This document shows positions 1 through 9,647 of a DNA stretch of 64,000 bases, in pieces. Within the stretch, counting starts at the first letter, position 1. Each line of letters starts with the position of its first letter. Origin of the DNA: Algoriphagus sediminis (GTDB taxonomy: Bacteria > Bacteroidota > Bacteroidia > Cytophagales > Cyclobacteriaceae). The DNA lies in assembly GCF_030403435.1 (NCBI RefSeq), contig NZ_JAUEPH010000003.1, forward strand, positions 496,001-560,000. The letters are read 5' to 3'. The translations under genes were made by a program, and so were the position numbers. Below the pieces are notes generated by a model. The model worked only from the letters and a program-made list of their open reading frames with translations. It ran no database searches and was not told the origin of the DNA.

Positions 1-2
1 AG

Positions 3-149
3 GCGAATCTAAAAATGCAAGAAATTAATTCTGAGAGGATTACAGAAAAAATCGAGAAAACTAAACCAACTATTTCGATTCTTCCGGTTCAATCCTTTAC
101 ATATATGCACTTTGAAGAAATTAGCGGAGAGGACGATATCTCCGTTTAA
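3..149 (+). CDS. C-terminal tail of an unidentified protein (cut by left edge)
   Basis: An open frame enters from the left edge and stops at TAA 147-149, giving 48 residues that end in ...GEDDISV. The tail is polar and charged. There is no recognisable domain and I cannot name the family. That it is a real gene end is supported by a strong intrinsic terminator in the same orientation about 50 bases downstream. The start and most of the protein lie outside the window. Confidence 0.55.
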   Translation, partial: ANLKMQEINSERITEKIEKTKPTISILPVQSFTYMHFEEISGEDDISV

Positions 150-196
150 GAAAACTCGTAAGGGTTAATTTGGTTGATTGTTTGGATAACTAAATA

Positions 197-227
197 GGCG
201 GGATTTTTCCCGCCTTTTTGTTTTTTT
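197..227 (+). terminator. Intrinsic terminator after the left-edge gene
   Basis: A perfect 6-bp GC stem, GGCGGG (197-202) and CCCGCC (209-214), with loop ATTTTT, is followed by a T-rich run at 215-227. It terminates the rightward partial gene. The run overlaps the stop codon of the leftward LytTR gene, so it separates the two converging units. Confidence 0.85.
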
Positions 228-981
228 AGCTTTCTGTGATGGTATTCAGCTTGGCCAGAAAGCTGTTGTAATACTGTCTTCCCACCTGAACCACTGAGCC
301 TTGACTCATGGTGATTTCCTTTGTGTTAAAGTTTTCAATCTGGGTGAGATTAACGATATATGATTTTTGCACTCTCAAAAATAGATGTGAAGGAAGAATT
401 TCTTCAATTTCCTTCATGGACTTTCTAATACTGTATTCTTTTCCCCTGGTGAAAATACTTACCATATTTCCATTAGCTTCTACGAAATAAATATCCTCAT
501 ACGGGACTTTTTCAAATGCATTATCAGCTTTGATAAAGACAGCATCGGTTACCAGATAAGGAGATTCAGAAGTGGTCGAGGTGCTAACAGATTCAGAAGA
601 CGGTTTGGTTCTTTTGTTATAAAGAACTATTTCCACGATCGCGTGGATATCATTTGTGTTGAAGGGCTTAACTATAAACCCTGCTGGATTAATCCTCTTT
701 GCTCTTTCTATGATGGTAGGATCACTGTAGGAGGTTACATAAACCAGCGGAGCGTCGACCATTTGCTTTACGATCTCACCGAGTTCGATTCCATCTTTAT
801 CTCCCTTGAGTTTGATATCCATAAATATCAAATCAGGACGATATTTTTTAATGACTTTGATACACTGATTAGCTGAATTTGCTATGTCAATGTTTACATA
901 ACCAAGAAGTTCAAGGATTTCCTGAATATTTTCAGCAATGCTTAATTCGTCCTCGACGATTAGGATCCGCTCCTCTTTCAT
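226..981 (-). CDS. LytTR-family response regulator (second of two)
   Basis: This is a two-component response regulator of 251 aa, inferred to bind DNA and control transcription. Residues 1-120 form a receiver: acidic pair E10/D11, phosphoacceptor D55 in MDIKL, T83/S84 in YVTSYSD, and K105 in IVKPF. A linker rich in Ser/Thr (about 126-140) leads to a LytTR DNA-binding domain (about 145-248) containing VEANGNMVSI and FLRVQKSYIVNL. The gene lies 114 bases downstream of another LytTR regulator and its LytS-type kinase on the same strand, so co-transcription is possible. The two receivers are clearly different, so this is not a recent duplication. The cognate kinase is unknown; the neighbour is the obvious candidate. 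Confidence 0.9.
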   Translation of the reverse strand: MKEERILIVEDELSIAENIQEILELLGYVNIDIANSANQCIKVIKKYRPDLIFMDIKLKGDKDGIELGEIVKQMVDAPLVYVTSYSDPTIIERAKRINPAGFIVKPFNTNDIHAIVEIVLYNKRTKPSSESVSTSTTSESPYLVTDAVFIKADNAFEKVPYEDIYFVEANGNMVSIFTRGKEYSIRKSMKEIEEILPSHLFLRVQKSYIVNLTQIENFNTKEITMSQGSVVQVGRQYYNSFLAKLNTITES

Positions 982-1095
982 ATCAAAACGGGTGGTTGGG
1001 AAGTTTCTTTAAATTAATAGCACCAACTAGATGGACTCTTTCTACAAGTAAAGAAATAATTTTCAGAAACCAAATGCTTTTTTGTGCGTACGAAA

Positions 1096-1830
1096 TTAAA
1101 GGCTCATCATTTCTTTGAACCTGGCAGCCTGTCTTCGACTCACTTCGATTCTGTCTCCTCCTTTTAGGGTTACAACTAAACCTCCATTAAACCAAGGCTC
1201 AATTCCTTCTACCCAACCAAGATTGATTATGTGCTTTCGGCTTGCCCGGAAAAAGGATTTCTCGTCTAGTCTTTCATCAAGGGCGTTCAGTGACTTGTGA
1301 ATCATGGGTTTTACATTATCAAAGTAAACTTTGATGTAGTTTCCGTCTGACTCGAAAAGTCGGACATCTGCGAGTTTTACGAACCAACATCGGTCACCAT
1401 CCTTCACAAAAACCTGATCATCGAGAGTTAACTTTTTCTGTGGGGTCTCATCCTTTTGTACCTCATCTTTTTTAGCAGCCTCTATTTTCTTGTTCAGCTT
1501 AGTAATAGCTTCCTCAAGCCTTTTTGGTTCAATGGGCTTTAAAAGATAATCCAATGCATTTACCTGAAATGCTTTCAATGCATACTCATCGTATGCTGTA
1601 GTAAATATCACATGAGGAACAGAATCGAGCTCTTCCAGCAATTCAAATCCAGTTTTCTCTGGCATCTGAATGTCAAGGAAAATTACGTCAGGTTTTAATT
1701 CTTTGATTTTCTCCTGTGCATCATCGGCATTCACTGCCTCCCCCACTATTTCCACGGTTTCCAGTTGCTTGAGCAAAGTTATAAGCTCTTTTCTTGCCAG
1801 TCTTTCGTCGTCTATTACTATAGCTCTCAT
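1096..1830 (-). CDS. LytTR-family response regulator paired with LytS-type kinase
   Basis: A response regulator of 244 aa. The receiver spans about 1-120, with D7/D8, phosphoacceptor D53 in FLDIQMPEKTG, T77/T78 and K98 in LLKPIEP. A charged, Lys/Glu-rich linker (about 112-135) precedes a C-terminal LytTR domain (about 140-240) with FESDGNYIKVY and FRASRKHIINL. Its ATG overlaps the stop of the upstream sensor kinase (ATGA), which implies translational coupling and makes the pair a cognate system. Such pairs in Bacteroidota often respond to envelope or small-molecule cues. The target genes cannot be told from this sequence. Confidence 0.93.
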   Translation of the reverse strand: MRAIVIDDERLARKELITLLKQLETVEIVGEAVNADDAQEKIKELKPDVIFLDIQMPEKTGFELLEELDSVPHVIFTTAYDEYALKAFQVNALDYLLKPIEPKRLEEAITKLNKKIEAAKKDEVQKDETPQKKLTLDDQVFVKDGDRCWFVKLADVRLFESDGNYIKVYFDNVKPMIHKSLNALDERLDEKSFFRASRKHIINLGWVEGIEPWFNGGLVVTLKGGDRIEVSRRQAARFKEMMSL

Positions 1831-2894
1831 GAATATTTATTTGATTGGGATGATTTGATTCGTTTGGGTATTTTGATTTCTGTAATGACTTGTTCTTGCC
1901 CAGAGTCGAATATACGAAAGGTAGCATTTTCTCCATAAATAAGTTTTAAACGCTCTACCGTATTACTCAAGCCATGACCTTTTTCACCTTTAACCTGTAA
2001 GTTCGGCTCATTTTCAAGGACACCGGTGTTCTTCACCTGCATGTAAAGTTCCTCACCAACCCCTTCTTTGCACTTGATTTCTATCACCCCCCCACGGACG
2101 AAATTAGAAATCCCGTGTTTTATCGCATTCTCAACAATGGTCTGTAGCATCATTGGAGGGACCTTATAATCATAAGCCTCATCTTCGATATCATACACTA
2201 CTTTTAGCCTCTCTTCAAACCTGATAGATTCTAAAGAAAGGTAATCCTTTACGGTATTTAATTCTTCCTCAAAGCTTATGGTCTGGTTTTTATCCATCAT
2301 TAGTGAAAACCTAAGCATATTGGAAATCCGCGTTATAGCAGTTTTTGCTTTAACTGGGTCTTCATCGACCAAAGCTCTTACACTATTAAGGGCATTGAAA
2401 ATGAAGTGTGGGTTTAATTGACTTTTAAGGTGGTTGAGTCGGATTTCATTTATTCTGGCTTCATATTTCAATGAGGTGTTGTAGTTGTCCAGGAAGTGAA
2501 ATAAGAAATACACCAAGCACCAAAGAGCATAGAAAAGGAAGCTTTCAAAAAGGGAGGCCAAAATAATCAGAACCCTAAAATCCTCTTCAGGATTTAAAGT
2601 GTTAAATGCAACAGAAATAAGAATCTGAGCTACGAAATTCACAAAGCTCATCCCCAAAATGGATATTAAAGTGAGTCCTAGTAGCTTTGAAAATGGAAGC
2701 TTAAACCAGTCGTAGGTTTTTATGATATACCTTAAAAAATGGGTTGAGATAAGATAAAAAGCCGATAAAACAATAAAGGCCCAAACCACCACGGAGGTGA
2801 TGCCACTGGAAAGCGTACCAAAAAAGATTTTGATGAAACCAACGGCTCCCCAGCCTAAAATCTGTAAGATCCAATATAGCCTGATTCTGTTCAT
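1827..2894 (-). CDS. LytS-type membrane sensor histidine kinase
   Basis: A sensor histidine kinase of the HisKA-less His_kinase (PF06580) class, 355 aa from the ATG chosen here; the longer frame would begin on TTG three codons earlier. The N-terminal 135 residues are strongly hydrophobic, with about four membrane helices and no large extracellular domain. The phosphoacceptor histidine is H163 in QLNPHFIFNALN. The N box reads QTIVENAIKHG near residue 250 and a G-box-like GHGLSNTVERL lies near the C-terminus. It is coupled to the LytTR regulator downstream by ATGA overlap. A TAnnTTTG promoter element sits 6 bases before the chosen ATG. Confidence 0.93.
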   Translation of the reverse strand: MNRIRLYWILQILGWGAVGFIKIFFGTLSSGITSVVVWAFIVLSAFYLISTHFLRYIIKTYDWFKLPFSKLLGLTLISILGMSFVNFVAQILISVAFNTLNPEEDFRVLIILASLFESFLFYALWCLVYFLFHFLDNYNTSLKYEARINEIRLNHLKSQLNPHFIFNALNSVRALVDEDPVKAKTAITRISNMLRFSLMMDKNQTISFEEELNTVKDYLSLESIRFEERLKVVYDIEDEAYDYKVPPMMLQTIVENAIKHGISNFVRGGVIEIKCKEGVGEELYMQVKNTGVLENEPNLQVKGEKGHGLSNTVERLKLIYGENATFRIFDSGQEQVITEIKIPKRIKSSQSNKYS

Positions 2895-2900
2895 CGAAAT

Positions 2901-2908
2901 CAAAGATA
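2901..2908 (-). promoter_or_regulatory. -7 element (TAnnTTTG) before the LytS-type kinase
   Basis: On the minus strand the sequence is TATCTTTG, matching the Bacteroidota -7 consensus TAnnTTTG. It ends 6 bases before the ATG at 2894, so a transcript from it would have almost no leader. I found no convincing TTTG -33 element at the usual distance, so this is tentative. Confidence 0.45.
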
Positions 2909-2962
2909 AATATCCTTAACTCTAGCTCAGAGATAATTTGATAAATGGAAAAAAGCTTTAAA

Positions 2963-5794
2963 CTAAGCCTCGAGTTCCAGTTTAAGGAACTTCCCCGTAT
3001 GACTTTTAGGATGCTTGGCTACCTTCTCGGGTGTATCCTGAATGATGATGTTTCCTCCCAGATTTCCCCCCTCTAGCCCTAAATCAATGATATAATCTGC
3101 CATTTTAACTATATCCAGATTATGCTCAATAATCAAAACGGTATTTCCTTTATCCACAAGACGATTAACTACCAACATGAGCAATTCAATATCCTGAAAA
3201 TGAAGTCCTGTAGTAGGCTCGTCAAGAATATAGAAGGTCTTCCCAGTGTCCTTTTTCGATAGCTCAGTAGCTAGTTTTACTCTTTGGGCTTCTCCGCCAG
3301 AAAGGGTAGTTGCATGTTGTCCAAGGGTAATATAACCCAGACCCACATCATTCAGAGTTTTGATTTTTCTTAGAATTTTAGGCTGATTCTCAAAAAATTC
3401 CACCGCCTGTTCCACAGTCATGTCCAAAACATCAGAAATCGATTTGCCTTTAAATCTAACCTCAAGCGTTTCTCTGTTGTAGCGTTTTCCCTTACAAGTC
3501 TCACACGGAATGTGCACATCGGGAAGGAAGTCCATTTCTATCAGCTTCATTCCTGCCCCTTCGCAATCCTCACAGCGTCCGCCTTTGACATTAAAGGAAA
3601 ACCTACCGGGCTTATATCCCCGGATTTTTGCCTCAGGCAATTCGGTAAACAGAGTCCTTATATCAGAAAACACGCCGGTGTAAGTTGCCGGGTTGGACCT
3701 AGGCGTTCTCCCGATTGGCGATTGATCTACTTCGATAACCTTGTCCAGTGCTTCCAAACCACTAACTTTTTCATAGGGCATGGGATCTTTCTTGGAGCGA
3801 TAGAATTTCTGGTTCAGGATGGGATAAAGTGTTTCGTGAATAAGAGTACTCTTCCCGCTTCCTGAAACTCCAGTGACGCAGGTAAGTGTCCCAAGTGGAA
3901 CTTCAAGATTCACATTCTTCAGATTGTTACCGCCTGCACCGCTTAGTTTGATGGATTTACCTTTTCCTTTGCGCCTCTTTTCTGGGATTTTCATCCCTAA
4001 ACTACCATTTAGATAATTTGCCGTGACCCCATTTAGCTCTAGTATTTCTTTGGGACTTCCAGCGGCGACTACATGTCCGCCATGCCGTCCTGCCCCAGGC
4101 CCCAAATCCAGCACATAGTCTGATGCTAGCATCATGTCCTTATCATGTTCGACAACTATTACTGAATTTCCTAAATCTCTCAGACTTTGCAGAGCCTGAA
4201 TAAGCTTGGCATTGTCTCGCTGATGGAGTCCAATGGATGGTTCATCTAAAATGTACAAAACCCCAACCAGCTGGGTTCCAATTTGCGTAGCCAGCCTGAT
4301 TCGTTGAGCCTCACCACCAGATAATGTTCGCAAAGGCCGGTCAAGTGTTAAATAATTCAACCCAATGTCTAACAGGAATCCTATCCTCTTTTTGATTTCT
4401 TTAAGAACCTCTTCCGCGATTATTTTCTGTTTATCATCCAATCGATCCTCTAAGTTTTCAAACCACTCGCCCAAACTTCTGATATCCATTTGAGCTAATT
4501 GTCCGATATGAGTATCGTCAATCTTTATGTGAAGGGATTCCTTTTTGAGTCTATAGCCGTCACATTCAGGGCAGACCTGAGTGGTAGTGAACTCCTGCAC
4601 CCAATCTCTAATTTTATCAGAGCTTCCTTCCTGATATTTTTCAAGGAAGTTTATGATTCCTTCAAAGGTGGTGTGCCATTTCGTACCTGGGTGCTTCACT
4701 GAATCAACAGCTACTTCTACTTTGTCACCGTGAAGTAAAATATCAACAACCTTCTCAGGAAGCTTCTCAATAGGTGTACTTATGGAGCATTTATAATGCT
4801 TAAGGATGGCATCAATTTTCTTGAAAATCCAAATATCTCGGTATTCTCCAAGTGGTGCGATTCCTCCTCTGGTAATACTCAATTTTGGGTCGGGAATGAT
4901 ATTTTCCTTCCGAATCTCATCAATATGGCCCAGGCCGTTACATTTAGGACAAGCTCCGTATGGGCTATTAAAGGAAAATGTATTTGGAGCCGGTTCGTCA
5001 TAGGATAGCCCAGTTTCGGGATCCATGAGGTATTTTGAAAAATGATGTATCTCTCCCTCTTCATCCCGGATCATCATCACTCCTTTGCCATGCTGAAGGG
5101 CAGATTTAAGAGACTGGCTGATTCGAAACCGATCTTCCTCGTCTGCGATGATTCGATCAATGACAATTTCTATATCGTGAATTTTGTATCGATCCACCTG
5201 CATTTTGGGGACCAAGTCCATGACCACACCATCTACCCGGATTTTTGAAAAGCCCATTTTTCTTACCTGTTCAAAAAGCTCACGATAGTGGCCTTTTCTT
5301 CCTTTTACCACAGGAGCGAGAACGTAAAGCTTTTTACCTGCAAAATTCGAAAAAAGTAATTCCACAATTTGATCCTCAGTCTGCCGGATCATTTTTTTAC
5401 CCGTCTTATACGAATAGGCTATGCCTGCTCTGGCAAATAGCAAACGCATAAAATCATAAATTTCAGTTACCGTACCCACGGTGGACCTTGGGTTTCTGGA
5501 GGTGGTTTTTTGCTCAATCGCAATAACCGGCGAGAGCCCATTTATTTTATCAACTTCAGGTCTTTCCAGTCCTCCCAAAAAAGATCTCGCATACGCAGAA
5601 AAGGACTCCATGTACCTTCTCTGGCCTTCAGCATAAATGGTGTCAAAAGCCAGAGAGCTCTTTCCACTACCACTTAAACCTGTGATAACTACCAGTTTAT
5701 TTCTGGGTATTCGAAGATCTAAGTTTTTAAGGTTGTGCTCACGAGCACCAAAAATTTCAATAAATTCTTCTTTTGAGGAAGAGAGTTGGGTCAT
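2963..5794 (-). CDS. uvrA: Excinuclease ABC subunit A
   Basis: UvrA is the damage-recognition ATPase of nucleotide excision repair, loading UvrB on DNA. The protein is 943 aa, normal for the family, counted from the ATG at 5794 (an upstream TTG would add two residues). It has two ABC modules: Walker A GLSGSGKS at 39-46 and a second, GVSGSGKST, near 650. Each has an LSGGEAQR signature and a conserved ILDEP Walker B. Zinc-binding pairs are visible in [24 protein letters not shown] and CETCKG. It stands alone, without uvrB nearby. No LexA-like operator was identified upstream. Confidence 0.98.
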   Translation of the reverse strand: MTQLSSSKEEFIEIFGAREHNLKNLDLRIPRNKLVVITGLSGSGKSSLAFDTIYAEGQRRYMESFSAYARSFLGGLERPEVDKINGLSPVIAIEQKTTSRNPRSTVGTVTEIYDFMRLLFARAGIAYSYKTGKKMIRQTEDQIVELLFSNFAGKKLYVLAPVVKGRKGHYRELFEQVRKMGFSKIRVDGVVMDLVPKMQVDRYKIHDIEIVIDRIIADEEDRFRISQSLKSALQHGKGVMMIRDEEGEIHHFSKYLMDPETGLSYDEPAPNTFSFNSPYGACPKCNGLGHIDEIRKENIIPDPKLSITRGGIAPLGEYRDIWIFKKIDAILKHYKCSISTPIEKLPEKVVDILLHGDKVEVAVDSVKHPGTKWHTTFEGIINFLEKYQEGSSDKIRDWVQEFTTTQVCPECDGYRLKKESLHIKIDDTHIGQLAQMDIRSLGEWFENLEDRLDDKQKIIAEEVLKEIKKRIGFLLDIGLNYLTLDRPLRTLSGGEAQRIRLATQIGTQLVGVLYILDEPSIGLHQRDNAKLIQALQSLRDLGNSVIVVEHDKDMMLASDYVLDLGPGAGRHGGHVVAAGSPKEILELNGVTANYLNGSLGMKIPEKRRKGKGKSIKLSGAGGNNLKNVNLEVPLGTLTCVTGVSGSGKSTLIHETLYPILNQKFYRSKKDPMPYEKVSGLEALDKVIEVDQSPIGRTPRSNPATYTGVFSDIRTLFTELPEAKIRGYKPGRFSFNVKGGRCEDCEGAGMKLIEMDFLPDVHIPCETCKGKRYNRETLEVRFKGKSISDVLDMTVEQAVEFFENQPKILRKIKTLNDVGLGYITLGQHATTLSGGEAQRVKLATELSKKDTGKTFYILDEPTTGLHFQDIELLMLVVNRLVDKGNTVLIIEHNLDIVKMADYIIDLGLEGGNLGGNIIIQDTPEKVAKHPKSHTGKFLKLELEA

Positions 5795-5816
5795 TTTCAA
5801 GGAGAATAATAATCTG

Positions 5817-5824
5817 CAAAGCTA
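5817..5824 (-). promoter_or_regulatory. -7 element (TAnnTTTG) before uvrA
   Basis: TAGCTTTG on the minus strand matches the Bacteroidota -7 consensus and ends 22 bases before the uvrA ATG, giving a plausible short leader. The -33 box is weak or absent. Confidence 0.4.
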
Positions 5825-5917
5825 CAAAATATTGAGGTCAAGCACGACCGAAATACAAAGAGTGTAACCTGACTGAAGAGAATTGGTTCATGAGTTTCAA
5901 TAGTCAGTGAGTTGACT

Positions 5918-7543
5918 TTATTTTAAAGAAACTGTTTTTGGCCAACCCTTAAATTGGGAGGCACTTTCCAGCGAAACATCAGTATATCTGGGCCAGCATT
6001 CAAAAGTCACTTCTTCTGTATCGGTATGGAACCTGATCAGGCCATATCCAGAGCCATTGGATTCAGAATCAGGATTAGCATAGGCGTGCATGGTAATTTT
6101 ATTATTAAACCCATCTAAGTATTGGCCCGTCCATGGCAGAAAAGTATTTGAGTTTTTTCCAGGTTTTTCATCCTCGGGCCACCACCATCTGCTATAGTAA
6201 TTATTCACAATGGCAGGTACCACAAAGGCCCATGGTCCATCATCGAATTCATCAATTCCATGTTGTATGACGGTAGCTAAATGTTGGTCACCAGCAATAT
6301 GCACGGCATTGGCCGCTTTAATTTTTGTCAGTGCCTTATTTCTGCCTGTCTGAGGCCAACCATTTGAATCTAAATCAGCATGTAATCTATTTTCCTGGCT
6401 ACCATGCAAATGAGCCCCGCCACAAAACCCAGTCTGCGAAAGGACAGCTTTCATTTTATCCATGTATTGTTTTCCCCAGTAATCAAGAAAGTTTATCTGA
6501 CGCTCTCCTAAGAGAGTTAGGCCCGGTAAATCTATGGTTTCAGGATCGTAATTTGGATCATTTATATGATCTGGTCTTGGCCCTGCTTGAGGGATTTTAT
6601 TTCTTGGTCCGGATTTGAATTTTCGGTCTTCAATGATTGCAAAGTCAACACCTCCGATAATTAGATTGGTAAAATACACACCAATCCCTTGTTCGATGGG
6701 AGTTGGGTCGAATGGATCAGGAAGATGTGAGGTTTGAGCGCGCTCCACCATCTTGACATATTCTGGATGATAAAAATAACCTCCATCAGCACCATCCACG
6801 ATAGGGGCCTTTTTGCCATTTTCTCCCCACAAATTTCCTTGCCCTATATCATGATCATCAGGAATCGTCACCGCTGGTCGATTTCTGAAAGTTTCTCGAA
6901 ACTGCATTCCAAACTTCAACCAAGCTGCTGTATGCTCTGTATGGTCGTATGATTGATCTCCAGCAAAAAACATCAGGTCGGGATTCTGGTAATTAATGTT
7001 CCGAACATAGTTTTCACGATCGCCACGGTCTTTGTTGCTATTACAAGATGTAGCCGCGATCACTATTTGCTCCTTATCAATAGGGTCTTTCCGTATTAAA
7101 CCTTCAAATGATGCTTCCTCACCATGAAGCAATCGATATCTTATATCATTTTTAGTATCCCAGTTTTCGACTCTAAATAAGGCAGACCAACCCAAATCAT
7201 TGACTTTTTGGGTTTGAATTTCTTTCCAGTTACCCTCCTCCTCAATTTCCAAACGCACTTCACGACTTTCGTTAGGGTAGAGTGGAAAAAGCTGAGCTGA
7301 GAGCTTTAAGGTTTCATTTGAAACCGTATAAATACCAAAGGCGATGACCTCATTTCTTGGTACTTTGAGATTGATAATTGGACTTTCTCCTCTATTCCAC
7401 CAGTCATTTGTAGCCAGAGTGTCCAGTCCTTCAAAAGGGGCTATTACTGGGGGTTCGAGCAATTCAGTCTTTTCTCGGCTTTCGCAAGAGAGAAATATGG
7501 AGATTAAAAAAAGGGCAAATACCCCGGATGTGATTGATTTCAT
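5918..7543 (-). CDS. PhoD-like metallophosphatase lipoprotein
   Basis: A secreted phosphatase/phosphodiesterase-like protein of the PhoD family, 541 aa. The N-terminus is a lipoprotein signal with lipobox ending FLSC (C20), so it is inferred to be membrane-anchored outside the cytoplasm. Residues about 60-160 form a beta-rich N-terminal domain. The metallophosphatase core includes MFFAGDQSYDH, TIPDDHDIGQGN and HIAGDQHLA, which hold the expected Asp/His/Asn metal ligands. It probably releases phosphate from organic phosphoesters, but the substrate is not readable from sequence. The gene is monocistronic in appearance, between uvrA and ada, and no Pho-type operator was recognised. Confidence 0.85.
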   Translation of the reverse strand: MKSITSGVFALFLISIFLSCESREKTELLEPPVIAPFEGLDTLATNDWWNRGESPIINLKVPRNEVIAFGIYTVSNETLKLSAQLFPLYPNESREVRLEIEEEGNWKEIQTQKVNDLGWSALFRVENWDTKNDIRYRLLHGEEASFEGLIRKDPIDKEQIVIAATSCNSNKDRGDRENYVRNINYQNPDLMFFAGDQSYDHTEHTAAWLKFGMQFRETFRNRPAVTIPDDHDIGQGNLWGENGKKAPIVDGADGGYFYHPEYVKMVERAQTSHLPDPFDPTPIEQGIGVYFTNLIIGGVDFAIIEDRKFKSGPRNKIPQAGPRPDHINDPNYDPETIDLPGLTLLGERQINFLDYWGKQYMDKMKAVLSQTGFCGGAHLHGSQENRLHADLDSNGWPQTGRNKALTKIKAANAVHIAGDQHLATVIQHGIDEFDDGPWAFVVPAIVNNYYSRWWWPEDEKPGKNSNTFLPWTGQYLDGFNNKITMHAYANPDSESNGSGYGLIRFHTDTEEVTFECWPRYTDVSLESASQFKGWPKTVSLK

Positions 7544-7594
7544 GTGCTAGAGTTTTCTGAATATAATTAACCCTAGCCTTGAGTCAAATGGATT

Positions 7595-8644
7595 TTATGC
7601 AATTCTCAGTTGACCGGATTCCAACTCCAGGAGTCTTTGCTTTCTCCATAGTCCACCTGCGTATCCTGTAAGCTGTCCGTCAGAACCCACCACTCTGTGA
7701 CATGGAATAATAATGGCAATTCGATTCATTCCATTAGCTCTTGCCACTGCTCTCACGGCTTCTGCATTTCCTAGTGCCACAGCTTGGGCCTTATAAGATC
7801 GGGTTTGTCCAAATTTTATGTTCTTAAGCTCATTCCAAACCTGAATTTGGAAATCTGTTCCTGGAGTTACTAAAGGAATCGAGAACTCATGAAGTTTGCC
7901 TTCGAAGTATGCGTCTAATTGTTTTCGAAGCTTGCTGAAATGAGGATTTTCACCCAGGACTATGGTAGAGTTCAATCTCTTGGCTAGATCCTTTAATTCT
8001 GTTTCGAGCATCTTCCGATCAGAAAATTCCAGAAGGCAAATTCCATCTTCCACTCCACAGGCGATCATGGTTCCAAGTGGAGTTTCGATTCGAGTCAGAT
8101 CGATTACTTTCGAGCTTCTGCTCTTTGAAGGGGAAAAACCAAATACCTTTTTGAATGAATCTGAAAACCCGCTTAAAGAATCAAAACCACTATCAAATGC
8201 GGTATCTGTGACGTTTTCCCCCTTTGAAATTTTCTTAAAGGCAGTATTAATTTTGTTCATTCTTTGATAAGCGTGGAAGGTCATTCCATGGTTTTTCAAG
8301 AACCATCTTCTAATTCGGACGGGATCAAGCCCTCTTTCCCTGAGATGAAAATCTTTTAGTTTTAAGCTAGGAGTTGTATTCAATTCATGAATTAAGTCCT
8401 GAATCTCTTTTGGGGTGCTACCCTTTTTTTCCAAAGGGTTACACACCTTACAAGGTCGATATCCTTTTAATATCGCCGTTTTACTATCATCGAAAAACTC
8501 AACGTTTTCCGGTTTTGGTTTTTTTGCTGTGCAGCTAGGTCTACAAAATATCCCCGTGGTTTTTACGCAGGTATAGAATACACCATCAAAGGTTACATCC
8601 TTCTCGACAATCGCAGCATATTTCTGATCAAAGGAGAGCGTCAT
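7595..8644 (-). CDS. ada: Ada: methylphosphotriester/O6-methylguanine repair protein and activator
   Basis: A full three-part Ada of 349 aa. Residues 1-75 form the zinc-binding methyl-acceptor domain with the four Cys at 34, 38, 65 and 68 (CRPSC and CKVC). Residues about 85-185 are an AraC-type helix-turn-helix. The C-terminal half is an O6-methylguanine methyltransferase with the acceptor motif IIPCHRVVG and the family hallmark GYAGG. By family knowledge, methylation of the N-terminal Cys turns the protein into a transcriptional activator of the adaptive response to alkylation, while the C-terminal Cys repairs O6-methylguanine directly. No alkB or alkA lies next to it. Confidence 0.96.
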   Translation of the reverse strand: MTLSFDQKYAAIVEKDVTFDGVFYTCVKTTGIFCRPSCTAKKPKPENVEFFDDSKTAILKGYRPCKVCNPLEKKGSTPKEIQDLIHELNTTPSLKLKDFHLRERGLDPVRIRRWFLKNHGMTFHAYQRMNKINTAFKKISKGENVTDTAFDSGFDSLSGFSDSFKKVFGFSPSKSRSSKVIDLTRIETPLGTMIACGVEDGICLLEFSDRKMLETELKDLAKRLNSTIVLGENPHFSKLRKQLDAYFEGKLHEFSIPLVTPGTDFQIQVWNELKNIKFGQTRSYKAQAVALGNAEAVRAVARANGMNRIAIIIPCHRVVGSDGQLTGYAGGLWRKQRLLELESGQLRIA

Positions 8645-8714
8645 GCCAGCAAGATAGCGTCTTCAGGTTTTTTGGCACAACCGAAAAATGAACAAACAAT
8701 TTTTCAGAAGATAC

Positions 8715-9647
8715 TTAGCCCATTGGCAGTCGAATGGTATATGACTTTCCTCTACCTACATTAAGATTCCGGTCCAGGAGCCAAGGATTATAGAGCTTCA
8801 AGCTTTTGTAATTTGAATCATGTTGCCGTGCCCATGATGCTAAATCTTTAATATCCTCCTTCACTTCAATTTCCTTAAACTCCGGTAGATAATAGTAATC
8901 TTCCTCCGTTAGGTTGAATCCATATTTAGAGGGATTTTCGAAAATTACCTTAAAGGCCAGGATACGAAACATGTATCTGCTCGTTTCTTCATTAAGGTAA
9001 AGATCATAGTAATTCTGGCTGAGTTGCTGGTTTTGCCTTCTGGAAAAGCCAGTTTGCCCCATGTTGTAGCTTGCGGCTACAGAAGTCCAATCTCCAAATT
9101 TTTCATGTGCCTTTTTAAGATATTTTGTGGCTGCCAAAGTGGCTTTTTCCATATGGTACCTTTCGTCCACATCTCTTGAAATCTCAAGCCCGTACTCCCG
9201 TCCTGTGTCTCTCATGAACTGCCAAAACCCTTTCGCGCCAGCCGGAGAAGTGACATTCATTAAAGCTGATTCTGCTATTGCTAAATATTTGAAATCATCC
9301 GGAATTTCATTTTCAGCCAAGATTCTCTCAATCTCCGGTAGAAACTTTCTGGACCTTTTCATGAGCATGATCATGTTGGAATGCCAATATGCATTTACAT
9401 AAATTTCTCGATCCAGGCGCTCACGTACATCCGGGGTCAAAAGCGGAACTTCTTCTCCTGCAAAAGTCAAAGAATCTGGCAGTCTGAAAAGAGCAACAGG
9501 TTCACCGGAACCAGCTAATGCTGCGTCAGTAGGAATGACTGTGGAGGTTGTGGTTGAAGACGTACTGGATTTGACCAGGTTGAAAATCAAGAGACCCCAA
9601 CATAAAATCAGGAGAGAATAAATAAGATAAAGGTGGGTTTTGTTCAT
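8715..9647 (-). CDS. Membrane-anchored lytic transglycosylase (SLT/MltD-like)
   Basis: A peptidoglycan lytic transglycosylase of 310 aa. Residues 7-25 are a single membrane anchor or uncleaved signal, followed by a Ser/Thr-rich linker. The SLT domain (about 95-230) carries the catalytic Glu, E126 in AIAESAL, followed by the family motifs GAKGFWQFM and AASYNMG. Unlike typical MltD it has no recognisable LysM repeats at the C-terminus, only about 70 residues that end in YTIRLPMG and could be a degenerate LysM. The ATG overlaps the stop of the upstream LOG-family gene (TAATG), so the two are translationally coupled. Confidence 0.88.
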   Translation of the reverse strand: MNKTHLYLIYSLLILCWGLLIFNLVKSSTSSTTTSTVIPTDAALAGSGEPVALFRLPDSLTFAGEEVPLLTPDVRERLDREIYVNAYWHSNMIMLMKRSRKFLPEIERILAENEIPDDFKYLAIAESALMNVTSPAGAKGFWQFMRDTGREYGLEISRDVDERYHMEKATLAATKYLKKAHEKFGDWTSVAASYNMGQTGFSRRQNQQLSQNYYDLYLNEETSRYMFRILAFKVIFENPSKYGFNLTEEDYYYLPEFKEIEVKEDIKDLASWARQHDSNYKSLKLYNPWLLDRNLNVGRGKSYTIRLPMG

